Positions 18,223-25,356 of a DNA stretch of 64,000 nucleotides are shown here, piece by piece. Source of the DNA: an uncultured Oscillospiraceae bacterium (GTDB lineage Bacteria > Bacillota > Clostridia > Oscillospirales > Oscillospiraceae); the NCBI GenBank assembly GCA_947627715.1, contig CANQXK010000008.1, positions 16,815-80,814 on the forward strand, written 5' to 3'. A model generated the notes under the pieces. It was not told the origin of the DNA and made no database searches. It saw only the letters and a program-made list of their open reading frames with translations. The position numbers and the translations under genes were made by a program. Numbering within the stretch: the stretch's first letter is position 1; the number at the start of each line of letters is the position of its first letter.

Positions 18223-18745
18223 GAAATTTTCAGGCCCTCTGTGGGAAAAGCTCAAGGGGGCGAAAGCGCCCCTCATCGTCCTGCTGGCGGGACTGGCGCT
18301 GCTGCTCCTGCCCACGGGGCGGGGCGGCGGCGACGGCGGCGCGGAGGAGAGCCAGGCCCCTGCCGCCGCCGCAGAGGGGGCGGAGGAGGACCTGGAGGCC
18401 CGGCTGGAGGAGGTCCTCTCCCTCATCGACGGGGCGGGCCAGGTCCGGCTCCTGCTGGCTCCCGCCTCCGGCGGGGAACGGGTGCTGGCGCGGGACTACA
18501 CCTCCTCCGGGGAGGAGAACGGGGACACGGGGAGAAGCGAGAGCACCGAGTCTGCCGTCATCGTCCAACGCTCCGGCGGCGGAAGCGAGGCGGTGGAGGT
18601 CTCCTACGTCTACCCCCGCTGGCGCGGGGCGGTGGTGGCCGCCCAGGGGGCGGACGACCCAAGGGTGAAGCTGGAGCTTTTGGAGGCGGTGAAGGCCGCC
18701 ACGGGGCTTTCCGGGGAAGCCGTGAAAATCGTGAAGATGAAGTGA
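18212..18745 (+). CDS. spoIIIAG: Stage III sporulation protein AG
   Basis: Ring-forming channel protein: one membrane helix then a periplasm-like domain that assembles a large ring between the two sporulation membranes. 177 residues from MEHKKFSG at 18212; an upstream in-frame ATG at 18173 lies well inside spoIIIAF and is less likely. Membrane segment about 21-36 (PLIVLLAGLALLLL), low-complexity Ala/Glu/Gly linker, then the ring domain with VSYVYPRWRGAVVAAQGADD. Confidence 0.9.
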   Translation: MEHKKFSGPLWEKLKGAKAPLIVLLAGLALLLLPTGRGGGDGGAEESQAPAAAAEGAEEDLEARLEEVLSLIDGAGQVRLLLAPASGGERVLARDYTSSGEENGDTGRSESTESAVIVQRSGGGSEAVEVSYVYPRWRGAVVAAQGADDPRVKLELLEAVKAATGLSGEAVKIVKMK

Positions 18746-18761
18746 TATGCAGGAGGTCAAC

Positions 18762-19424
18762 ATGAAGGCTGTGAAAAGAAACGCGGTGATCCTGACGGTG
18801 ATGCTGTTTATCTGCGCCGCCGTCTATCTCAACTGGTCGTACAACAAGAGGGTGGAGGAGGCCGCCGGGCTTGAGGCCGGGGATCCCTCCGGGGAGGAGA
18901 AGGACGGGAAGGAGGAGGCGAACGCCCAGGCGGGAGATGCCGGGGCGGTGAGCCTTGGGAACACGGCGGACGAGGGGGACGCGGGCCTTTACTACACCGT
19001 CGCCGGGTCCGGGGAGGACCAGGGCGGTCAGGCTCCCGCCGGGGACGGGGAGAGCGCGGACGCGGGCAAATATGACGAGTACTTCGCCCAGGTGCGGCTG
19101 GAGCGCAGCCAGGCCAGGGACGAGGCGGCCTCCACCCTGACGGCGGTGTCCCAGGCCCAGGGCGCGTCCCCGGAGACGGTGGACGGGGCGCTTCAGGCCA
19201 TGACCAGGATGGCCCAGTACGCCGTCAAGGAGGCGGAGCTGGAGAACCTGATCCGGGCCAAGGGCTTTATCGACTGCGTGGTGTACCTGACGGACGACTC
19301 GGTGAGCGTCACCGTGGCGTGCGAGGGCGGCCTGGACGAGGCCGGCGCTGCCAAGATCACCGACGTTATCGTCAGCAATACCGACATGAAGGCCGACGCC
19401 CTCCGGGTCACGGAGATAAAATAA
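18762..19424 (+). CDS. spoIIIAH: Stage III sporulation protein AH
   Basis: Mother-cell protein whose extracytoplasmic ring domain binds SpoIIQ from the forespore. 220 residues: membrane helix about 6-24 (AVILTVMLFICAAVYLNW), an acidic Gly/Glu/Ala-rich linker, then the ring domain with YFAQVRLERSQARDEA. The start at 18762 is set by AGGAGGT seven bases upstream; the ATG at 18747 would overlap that site. It is the last gene of the operon. Confidence 0.92.
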   Translation: MKAVKRNAVILTVMLFICAAVYLNWSYNKRVEEAAGLEAGDPSGEEKDGKEEANAQAGDAGAVSLGNTADEGDAGLYYTVAGSGEDQGGQAPAGDGESADAGKYDEYFAQVRLERSQARDEAASTLTAVSQAQGASPETVDGALQAMTRMAQYAVKEAELENLIRAKGFIDCVVYLTDDSVSVTVACEGGLDEAGAAKITDVIVSNTDMKADALRVTEIK

Positions 19425-19445
19425 GGATTTTTTGAGAAATTGGCT

Positions 19446-19473
19446 TTATTTTTCCTGCCGGGTGTGTTAGAAT
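19446..19473 (+). promoter_or_regulatory. Possible extended -10 promoter before asp23
   Basis: TGT-TAGAAT (-10 at 19468-19473) with a weak -35 TTTATT 17 bases upstream. It would start a housekeeping transcript independent of the sporulation-controlled spoIIIA operon. Confidence 0.4.
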
Positions 19474-19568
19474 AAAATGAAAGTGTATGCCCGCCGGCGG
19501 CGGACGCCCCCTTGGGGAGGGCGGGGCCGGAACGGCCGGAGGATCATAATAAAACCAAGGAGGCAGCT

Positions 19569-19934
19569 ATGGGCGAGAACAAGGATTACATCACGCACCC
19601 GGACGAGAAGGGGAGCATCAACATCTCCGAGGAGGTCATCTCCGTCATCGCCGCGTCTGCGGCGCTGGAGACGGAGGGAGTGGCGGCGCTCAGCGCCGGA
19701 CGGGACCTGGGCGAGCTTCTGGGCAAGAAGAATCTCTCAAAGGGCGTTCGCCTCACCGTCGAGGACGAGACGGTGAAGGTGGACCTGTGGCTGACCGTCA
19801 AGCTGGGCGTGTCCGTGAACAACGTGGGCAAGAAGGTGCAGGAGGCCGTGGCCGCCGGCATCGAGTCCATGACGGGCTTCAAGGTCACCGAGGTCAACGT
19901 CCACATCACCGGCGTCAACCTCCTTAAGAAATAA
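19569..19934 (+). CDS. Asp23/Gls24 family envelope stress response protein
   Basis: 121 residues, homologous to B. subtilis YqhY, encoded at the same place between the spoIIIA region and nusB. AAGGAGG seven bases upstream fixes the ATG at 19569; earlier in-frame starts have no ribosome site. Conserved core: INISEEVISVIAASAALETEGV, then VKVDLWLTVKLGVSV and the C-terminal VTEVNVHITGV. The molecular role is not established; in related bacteria these proteins are linked to lipid or cell-envelope homeostasis. Confidence 0.9.
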   Translation: MGENKDYITHPDEKGSINISEEVISVIAASAALETEGVAALSAGRDLGELLGKKNLSKGVRLTVEDETVKVDLWLTVKLGVSVNNVGKKVQEAVAAGIESMTGFKVTEVNVHITGVNLLKK

Positions 19935-19975
19935 GCGCGGTATGGAGCGGCGGGCCAATTCATATTTGTCTGTAG

Positions 19976-19996
19976 GGGCGGGTTTCAGACCCGCCC
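19976..19996. repeat. GGGCGGGT hairpin upstream of nusB
   Basis: GGGCGGGT (19976-19983) pairs with ACCCGCCC (19989-19996) across TTCAG. It is 25 bases before the nusB ATG, in an intergenic stretch that otherwise shows only a ribosome site. Confidence 0.55.
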
Positions 19997-20021
19997 GTAT
20001 GGAGTTTTCGGAGAGAGTTTT

Positions 20022-20471
20022 ATGAACAGATCGGAAGCGAGAGAGATCGCCGTGCGGCTTTGCTTTGAGCTGTCAAGCCGCGAGTGCGACGCCAAAGAGG
20101 TGCTGAACCAGTTCTTTGACGGGGAGTATTACGCCTCCCTGGCCGGGGAGGACAAGCTGTTTGAGGGGCTGCCCCAGCCCAACCACCGGGAGTATATCGA
20201 GGAGCTGGTGCTGGGCATCGGAGAACACGCGGCGGAGCTTGACGGGTATGTGGCCAAGTACGCAAGAGGGTGGAAATTCGGCCGCATCTCCCGGACGGCG
20301 CTGGCCGTCCTCAAGACGGCCATGTACGAGATCATGTATATGCCCCACATCCCCAACGGCACGGCCATCAACGAGGCGGTGGAGATCGCCAAGAAATACG
20401 ACGAGCCGGAGACGGTGTCGTTCATCAACGGCGTTCTCGGCTCCTTTGTGAGGGAAGAGCTGCCGGAATAA
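20022..20471 (+). CDS. nusB: Transcription antitermination factor NusB
   Basis: RNA-binding partner of NusE (S10) for rRNA antitermination. 149 residues, all-helical. It begins MNRSEAREIAVRLCFELS and carries NGTAINEAVEIAKKYDEPETVSFINGVL near 120-147. It leads into the conserved xseA-xseB-ispA-dxs-recN block. GGAGAG precedes the ATG. Confidence 0.94.
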   Translation: MNRSEAREIAVRLCFELSSRECDAKEVLNQFFDGEYYASLAGEDKLFEGLPQPNHREYIEELVLGIGEHAAELDGYVAKYARGWKFGRISRTALAVLKTAMYEIMYMPHIPNGTAINEAVEIAKKYDEPETVSFINGVLGSFVREELPE

Positions 20472-20486
20472 ACTGGCGAAAAAAGG

Positions 20487-20522
20487 AATTTTTTGCGACG
20501 TACACGCCGCCGCAAAAAAATT
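20487..20522 (+). terminator. Possible attenuating hairpin after nusB
   Basis: AATTTTTTGCG (20487-20497) can pair with CGCAAAAAAATT (20511-20522) around a GC-rich loop. It lies between nusB and the Kae1-like gene and could lower downstream expression. It lacks a classical trailing U run. Confidence 0.35.
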
Positions 20523-20544
20523 GACCGATTTTTGAGAGTCTGAA

Positions 20545-21465
20545 ATGAGTAGTATAGCCGTTGCCTTTGACACATCCAATTACACCACCTCCTGCGCCTT
20601 CTTTGACGGGGAGGGGGGCGTCAACGCGGGACGTCTGCTGGACGTAAAGCCCGGAGAGCTGGGCCTTCGCCAGTCGGACGCCCTCTTTTCCCATGTCCGA
20701 AGGCTCCCCCAGATCGTGGACAGCCTCCCCTTTGACGGGCAGATCGCCGCCGTGGGGGCCTCGGAGACTCCGCGGGAGACGCAAGGTTCGTATATGCCCT
20801 GCTTCCTGGCCGGGGTGGCCCAGGCACGGGCGCTTTCGCATTTTTTGAAGGTCCCGTATTTCGGCTTCTCCCACCAGCAGGGGCACATCGCCGCCGCCGC
20901 CTGGTCGGCGGGGCATATGGAGCTTCTGGAGACGCCCCACCTGGCGTGGCACCTGTCCGGGGGCACCACGGAGCTGCTGCTCGTCCGGCCGGAGGGGGTG
21001 GCGGTGCGCTGTGAGATCGTGGGCGGGACCAGGGACGTGTCCGCCGGACAGCTCATCGACCGCACGGGCCAGCTTTTGGGCCTCCCGTTCCCCGCCGGGC
21101 GGGCGCTGGACAAGCTCTCCGGGGAGGCGGCGGAGAGAAAGTCGTACCTCCCCAAAAAGGACGGCTGCCACTTCTCCCTCTCAGGCGTGGAGCACAAGAT
21201 GAAGGAGATGCGTGAGCGGGGCGAGCCGGACGGGGAGATCGCGTATTTCTCCCTCTGCTCGGTGGTCCGCGCCGTCCACCAGGCCACGGAGGAGGCGAAA
21301 CGCCGCTTCGGGGACCTGCCGGTGCTCTATTCCGGGGGCGTGGCCTCCAACTCCCTCCTGCGGGAGCTGACGCCGGAGGGGATCTTCGCCGAGCCCCGCT
21401 ATTCCACGGACAACGCCATGGGGACGGCCATCCTCACCTGGAGGGCGGTGAACGCCCTTGGATGA
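20545..21465 (+). CDS. Kae1/TsaD-like ASKHA-fold protein
   Basis: 306 residues, shorter than true TsaD (about 335-345) and with a divergent N-terminus (IAVAFDTSNYTTSCAFF against the usual GIETSCDETA). It keeps the metal-site HxxxH as H110/H114 (SHQQGH), a HLSGGTTEL block near 136-143 (TsaD: HVSGGHT), YSGGVASNSLLRE, and the late aspartate D289 in STDNAMG. A catalytic role is therefore possible. It may be a paralogue of TsaD or the organism's t6A transferase; no other tsaD is in the window. It sits between nusB and xseA and its end overlaps the xseA start. Confidence 0.75.
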   Translation: MSSIAVAFDTSNYTTSCAFFDGEGGVNAGRLLDVKPGELGLRQSDALFSHVRRLPQIVDSLPFDGQIAAVGASETPRETQGSYMPCFLAGVAQARALSHFLKVPYFGFSHQQGHIAAAAWSAGHMELLETPHLAWHLSGGTTELLLVRPEGVAVRCEIVGGTRDVSAGQLIDRTGQLLGLPFPAGRALDKLSGEAAERKSYLPKKDGCHFSLSGVEHKMKEMRERGEPDGEIAYFSLCSVVRAVHQATEEAKRRFGDLPVLYSGGVASNSLLRELTPEGIFAEPRYSTDNAMGTAILTWRAVNALG

Positions 21466-22651
21466 CCGAAACGTCATGACGGTGACGGAGCTTAACGAGT
21501 ACCTGAAAAACGTCTTTGACTCCATGCCGCGCCTTGAGAAGATTTACATTCGCGGGGAGCTTTCCAACTACAAGGTCTACCCCTCCGGGCACCACTACTT
21601 CACCATGAAGGACGCGGGCGGGGCGCTTCGGTGCGTCCTGTTCCGCTCCGCCGCCGCGCGCCTGCGCTTCAGGCCCGGCGATGGCATGAAGGTCATCGCC
21701 TTCGGGCGCGTGTCGGTGTACCCCAGGGACGGGGTGTACCAGCTCTATGTCAACGCCCTCACCCCCGACGGGGTGGGGGACCTGCAGATGGCCTTTGAAC
21801 AGCTGCGGGAGAAGCTATACAGGGAGGGCCTTTTCGACGAGGCCCACAAAAAGCCCCTGCCGCCGTTCCCCATGCGGGTGGGCGTGGTCACCAGCTCCGC
21901 CGGGGCGGCGGTACACGACATCATCCGGGTGCTGAGAAAACGCTGGCCGGCGGCGAAGGTGCTCCTTCTCCCCGTGCGGGTGCAGGGGGAGGAGGCCGCG
22001 GCTGAGATCGCGGCGGCGGTGAGATACGCGGGGAAATACGACGTGGCCGACGTGCTCATCGTGGGCCGGGGCGGCGGGAGCATGGAGGACCTGTGGTGCT
22101 TCAACGACGAGCGGGTGGCCAGGGCCATCTATGACTGCCCCATCCCGGTGGTCTCCGGCGTGGGACACGAGCCGGACTTCACCATCGCCGATTTCGTGGC
22201 GGACGTGCGCGCCGCCACCCCCTCCAACGCCGCCGAGCTTGTGTCCCCGGACATCCGGGAGCTGTCGGAGACGGTGCGGGACCTGGCCGCCCGCGCGTCG
22301 GGGGCGCTGGAAAAGCGGGTGGAGCGGGAGCGGGAGAGGCTTTCGGGCTACGCCTCCCGCCGGGTGCTCCAGGACCCGAAAAACTACGTGGACCTGTGCC
22401 GCCAGACCCTGGATGTGAAGAGCGAGAGGCTGGCGTCCATGATGTCCGCGGCGCTGGCCCAGGCGCGGCGGGGGTACACCGACCGGGCCGCGAGGCTGGA
22501 CGCCATGAGTCCGCTGAAGGTCCTGGGGCGGGGCTACGCCATCGCCCAGCGGGCGGACGGACGGGTCATCAGGAGCGGTGAGGACGTCCAAAGCGGAGAC
22601 GAGGTGAAGCTCAGGCTCCGAAAGGACGAGATAGACTGCGTCGTCAAGTGA
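21458..22651 (+). CDS. xseA: Exodeoxyribonuclease VII large subunit
   Basis: Catalytic subunit of the single-strand nuclease ExoVII, used in repair and recombination. 397 residues: N-terminal OB-fold (about 7-105, VTELNEYLKNVFDS and IRGELSN), catalytic core with VGVVTSSAGAAVHDI near 145-159, GRGGGS near 203-208 and GHEPDFTIADFVAD near 232-245, and a helical C-terminus. The start is TTG at 21458 overlapping the previous gene by eight bases; ATG at 21476 is the alternative. Neither has a strong ribosome site. Confidence 0.93.
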   Translation: MDDRNVMTVTELNEYLKNVFDSMPRLEKIYIRGELSNYKVYPSGHHYFTMKDAGGALRCVLFRSAAARLRFRPGDGMKVIAFGRVSVYPRDGVYQLYVNALTPDGVGDLQMAFEQLREKLYREGLFDEAHKKPLPPFPMRVGVVTSSAGAAVHDIIRVLRKRWPAAKVLLLPVRVQGEEAAAEIAAAVRYAGKYDVADVLIVGRGGGSMEDLWCFNDERVARAIYDCPIPVVSGVGHEPDFTIADFVADVRAATPSNAAELVSPDIRELSETVRDLAARASGALEKRVERERERLSGYASRRVLQDPKNYVDLCRQTLDVKSERLASMMSAALAQARRGYTDRAARLDAMSPLKVLGRGYAIAQRADGRVIRSGEDVQSGDEVKLRLRKDEIDCVVK

Positions 22652-22699
22652 GGCGCGGGCGTTGAGACTGCCGGAGAGGCGGGAGAAAAGGAGGAGACT

Positions 22700-22933
22700 A
22701 TGGCCGCAAAGAAACTGACCTTTGAGCAATCCGTGGCGCGCCTTGACGAGATCGTCAAGACGCTGGAGCGGGGCGACAGGCCCCTGGAGGAGGCGCTGGC
22801 CCTCTTTGAGGAGGGGACGGGCCTCATCCGCGCCTGCGGCAAGGTGCTGGACGAGGCGGAGCAGAAGGTGGTCAAGCTCCAGCGGGGCGCCGGCGGGGAG
22901 CCGGAGGAGCGCCCCTTCACGGAGGAAGAGTGA
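22700..22933 (+). CDS. xseB: Exodeoxyribonuclease VII small subunit
   Basis: 77-residue helical subunit that binds XseA in multiple copies. The core is FEQSVARLDEIVKTLERGDRPLEEALALFEEG. AAGGAGGAG lies before the ATG. The TGA stop overlaps the next gene's ATG by one base. Confidence 0.94.
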   Translation: MAAKKLTFEQSVARLDEIVKTLERGDRPLEEALALFEEGTGLIRACGKVLDEAEQKVVKLQRGAGGEPEERPFTEEE

Positions 22934-23805
22934 TGGAGCTTGAAAGAGAGCTTACGTATCTCAGAGCGAAGGTCGAGACGGAGCTTGAAAGGTGCTTTAC
23001 AGGCGATAAGCCCTACAGGAGGCTCTCCCAGGCTATGCGCTACTCCCTGCTGGCAGGGGGGAAGCGGATCCGGCCCATCCTGACGCTGAAGTTCTGCGAG
23101 GCCGCCGGGGGGAGTATGGAGAAGGCCATGCCCCTGGCGCTGGCCTGCGAGATGATCCACACCTACTCCCTCATCCACGACGACCTGCCGGAGATGGACA
23201 ACGATGACCTGCGCCGGGGCAAGCCCACCAACCACCGGGTCTTCGGCGCGGGCAGGGCCGTGGTGGCCGGGGACGCCCTCCAGGCGGCGGCCTTTGAGAC
23301 GGCGCTGTCGGCCCCCTTCCCGCCGGAGAGGACGGTGGCCGCCGCGGCGTACCTGGCCTCCTGCGCGGGGCTGAACGGGATGTGCGGCGGGCAGGAGCTG
23401 GACACGGCGGAGGAGTCCGACCGCTCCGAGGCGGGCCTTACCCTCATCAACGACCTGAAGACCGGGGCGATGCTCCGGGCGGCCTGCGTCCTGGGCGTCA
23501 TCGCCGCAGGCGGGGACGGCGGGGCCAGAAGCGCCGCCGAGGCGTACGGCCTCCATCTGGCCAGGGCCTTCCAGATCCGGGACGACATCCTGGACATCAT
23601 CTCCACCGAGGCCGAGCTTGGCAAGCCCATCGGCTCGGACGAGGCCAACAGCAAGCCCACCTACGCCTCCCTCCTGGGGGTGGAGGCGGCGGAGGCCGTG
23701 GTGAGGCGCGAGACCCAAAGGGCGAAAAGCGCGGTGCGCGGGGCGTTCCCGGACACGGCGTTTTTTGAGGAGCTGGCCGACAGGCTGGCGGAAAGAAGGT
23801 CCTGA
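22933..23805 (+). CDS. ispA: Farnesyl/polyprenyl diphosphate synthase
   Basis: Condenses IPP with DMAPP/GPP to make FPP for undecaprenyl carriers and other isoprenoids. 290 residues. The first aspartate-rich motif DDLPEMDNDD is near 80-89, GGKRIRP near 42-48, and the second aspartate-rich motif near 218-222 in QIRDDILD. The ATG at 22933 overlaps the xseB stop; a GTG one codon earlier is possible. With dxs downstream it forms an isoprenoid pair, as in the loci that carry OLE RNA. Confidence 0.93.
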   Translation: MELERELTYLRAKVETELERCFTGDKPYRRLSQAMRYSLLAGGKRIRPILTLKFCEAAGGSMEKAMPLALACEMIHTYSLIHDDLPEMDNDDLRRGKPTNHRVFGAGRAVVAGDALQAAAFETALSAPFPPERTVAAAAYLASCAGLNGMCGGQELDTAEESDRSEAGLTLINDLKTGAMLRAACVLGVIAAGGDGGARSAAEAYGLHLARAFQIRDDILDIISTEAELGKPIGSDEANSKPTYASLLGVEAAEAVVRRETQRAKSAVRGAFPDTAFFEELADRLAERRS

Positions 23806-23841
23806 AGCGGGCTGTTCACGGAAAATTCTCGTTTTGCCCTA

Positions 23842-23870
23842 TTGAAAACGGCGCGGGGATATTGTATAAT
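23842..23870 (+). promoter_or_regulatory. Sigma-A promoter of the OLE RNA
   Basis: TTGAAA (23842-23847), 17-base spacer, TATAAT (23865-23870), 36 bases after the ispA stop. It predicts a transcript starting near 23877. Confidence 0.75.
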
Positions 23871-23876
23871 GAAAGC

Positions 23877-24645
23877 TCAGCGGCGCAGTATCCTAGTCGA
23901 AGCGGATGTCTCCTAAGAAGGGCCTAAAAATCCTTTGAAGGGCACATCGTTGAAGCCTCTTGTGTCTGCTTGGAACGCCCAGTTCCGGGTGGGTGCTGGA
24001 GGGAGGCGCAAATTGCGTCTGCATCTTCAGGGCGACCGCCAATGGCATGACGGCCCCGACCCTGCTGGTGTGGAGACCCGGCTTCGTGGTCAGGCGTACT
24101 CCCTTTCGCGGTACGCGACCTGATTACGTCCCGGGGTTTAAACCTGTATTGCGGTGCGACTTAATGGAAGAGACTTATTGACTCAACCTGTGCTGTGTGC
24201 AGAGTAGCCTGCCTTGAGTGGGTCTTGCGGATAGGGGAGCTACGCGCACAGCGCCCCGGCCAGGGCGCTGTGCGATATCCTCTTGAAATATTTCCTGCAA
24301 AAGAGGCTAAAGAGACAGTTTGCTTCGTCATGGAAAACATCTAGGCTGTCAGACGGGCGAACAGGGGATTGCAGTGCGGTCTCAGTGGCGATCGGGTGGC
24401 CGGCAGGGCAACGGCCGGAACGGAGCTTTAATGGGAAACCGCCTTCACGGCAACGGAAGGCAGCGCCGGGGGAAAACCGACCCGACCTAAGCCGCAAGAT
24501 TAATCCTGTTCGCCGCCGCTGCGTCGTCGTGGAAGCCGCGTTCCTCGCCGCAGGGCGAAAGCTTTCAGCTCCCGCCCCACGGCTCACACGCTGGCTTCAC
24601 TCCTCCTTTCAAATCACGACCCACTGCGTTGGGCTCGTGATTTGT
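23877..24645 (+). ncRNA. ole: OLE RNA (ornate, large, extremophilic RNA), approximate ends
   Basis: About 700 bases without a plausible protein gene, between ispA and a small multi-pass membrane protein gene followed by dxs. This is exactly the place known for OLE RNA in anaerobic and extremophilic Firmicutes, where the RNA precedes its membrane partner OapA. It starts at a strong sigma-A promoter and ends at a CAAATCACGA/TCGTGATTTG hairpin. Many local helices are visible, for example GCGCACAGCGCC/GGCGCTGTGCG at about 24243-24274. OLE RNA forms a membrane ribonucleoprotein and affects stress adaptation in Halalkalibacterium. The call rests on synteny, length and structure potential; I could not align it to the Rfam model, so the 5' and 3' ends are estimates. 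Confidence 0.75.
24610..24644 (+). terminator. Hairpin at the 3' end of the OLE RNA
   Basis: CAAATCACGA (24610-24619) pairs with TCGTGATTTG (24635-24644), with inner CCCA/TGGG. It is followed by an A-rich then T-containing stretch rather than a pure T run. Confidence 0.5.
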
Positions 24646-24690
24646 GAAAAAAGGAATATTTGATTTTTAAAACAGGGGAACGTGCGAGGG

Positions 24691-24723
24691 ATTTTTTTCA
24701 AGGCACAGGTGCTTGAAAAAAAT
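24691..24723. repeat. 12-bp hairpin, TTTTCAAGG/CCTTGAAAA family
   Basis: ATTTTTTTCAAG (24691-24702) pairs with CTTGAAAAAAAT (24712-24723) across GCACAGGTG. It is a near copy of the element at 8522-8554, including the CAGGT loop. It sits between OLE RNA and oapA. Confidence 0.65.
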
Positions 24724-24765
24724 ATTGGATATTAGATTTTTTAAATCGGGAATATGGAACAGAAA

Positions 24766-24790
24766 TTGCCGCGGAGCGGCAAGTTTTTTT
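24766..24790 (+). terminator. Intrinsic terminator just before oapA
   Basis: TTGCCGC/GCGGCAA with a GGA loop, followed by G and seven Ts. It is only 15 bases before the oapA start. It should limit read-through from the OLE promoter into oapA and dxs, so oapA expression depends on leakage or on another promoter. Confidence 0.7.
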
Positions 24791-24804
24791 AAAAAGGGTT
24801 TTGT

Positions 24805-25344
24805 ATGAAGCGAAAGTCAAACATCAGGTGGATCGTTGAAATCGTCCTTATTTCGCTGACCATGTCCGTGACGTTCTCCTTTGTGTCCTCGGAGATCCTG
24901 GACGGGGCGGGGTACGTGGTGGCGTTTGTGCTGCTGCTGGCCTTTATCGCCCTGGGCGTCGTCTTCGACGTCATCGGCGTGGCGGTCACCTCCGCCACGG
25001 AGACGCCGTTTCACGCCATGGCCTCCCACAAGGAGCGGGGCGCCAGGGAGGCGCTGAAGCTCCTGCGCAAGTCCGACCGCGTCAGCTCCATCTGCAACGA
25101 CGTGGTGGGCGACATCTCCGGGATCATCTCAGGCGCCACGGCCGCCGCCATCGCCGGGAACCTCACCAGGGACCTTGACGTGAGCATGGTGGTGATGTCC
25201 CTGCTGGTGACGGGGGTGGTGTCGGGCCTCACCATCGGAGGCAAGGCCGTGGGCAAGACCATCGCCATCAACAAAAACACACAGATCATCTTCGCGGTGG
25301 GAAAGCTCATGTCCTTCCTGCCCCATCTGAAGAAGAAAAAATAA
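24805..25344 (+). CDS. oapA: OLE-associated membrane protein OapA
   Basis: 179 residues with about four predicted membrane segments (about 9-30, 35-62, 104-122, 128-147) and a basic cytoplasmic loop (about 73-95). The loop contains RKSDRVSSICNDVVGDISG; published OapA proteins bind OLE RNA at the membrane. The tail is Lys-rich. The position directly downstream of OLE RNA and upstream of dxs is the defining context. The ATG at 24805 is preceded by AAAAAGGG. Similarity to CNNM/DUF21-type magnesium transporters has been noted for this family. Without the OLE context it would be called a hypothetical membrane protein. Confidence 0.82.
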   Translation: MKRKSNIRWIVEIVLISLTMSVTFSFVSSEILDGAGYVVAFVLLLAFIALGVVFDVIGVAVTSATETPFHAMASHKERGAREALKLLRKSDRVSSICNDVVGDISGIISGATAAAIAGNLTRDLDVSMVVMSLLVTGVVSGLTIGGKAVGKTIAINKNTQIIFAVGKLMSFLPHLKKKK

Positions 25345-25356
25345 CGGAGTTTTTTT

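Noticed and set aside
23877..24645. 6S RNA or tmRNA
   Set aside because: Too long for 6S, and no tRNA-like ends or tag frame as in tmRNA; position and length fit OLE.
24283..24663. 126-codon open frame inside the OLE region
   Set aside because: Basic, low-complexity translation with no ribosome site, lying within conserved RNA synteny; treated as non-coding.
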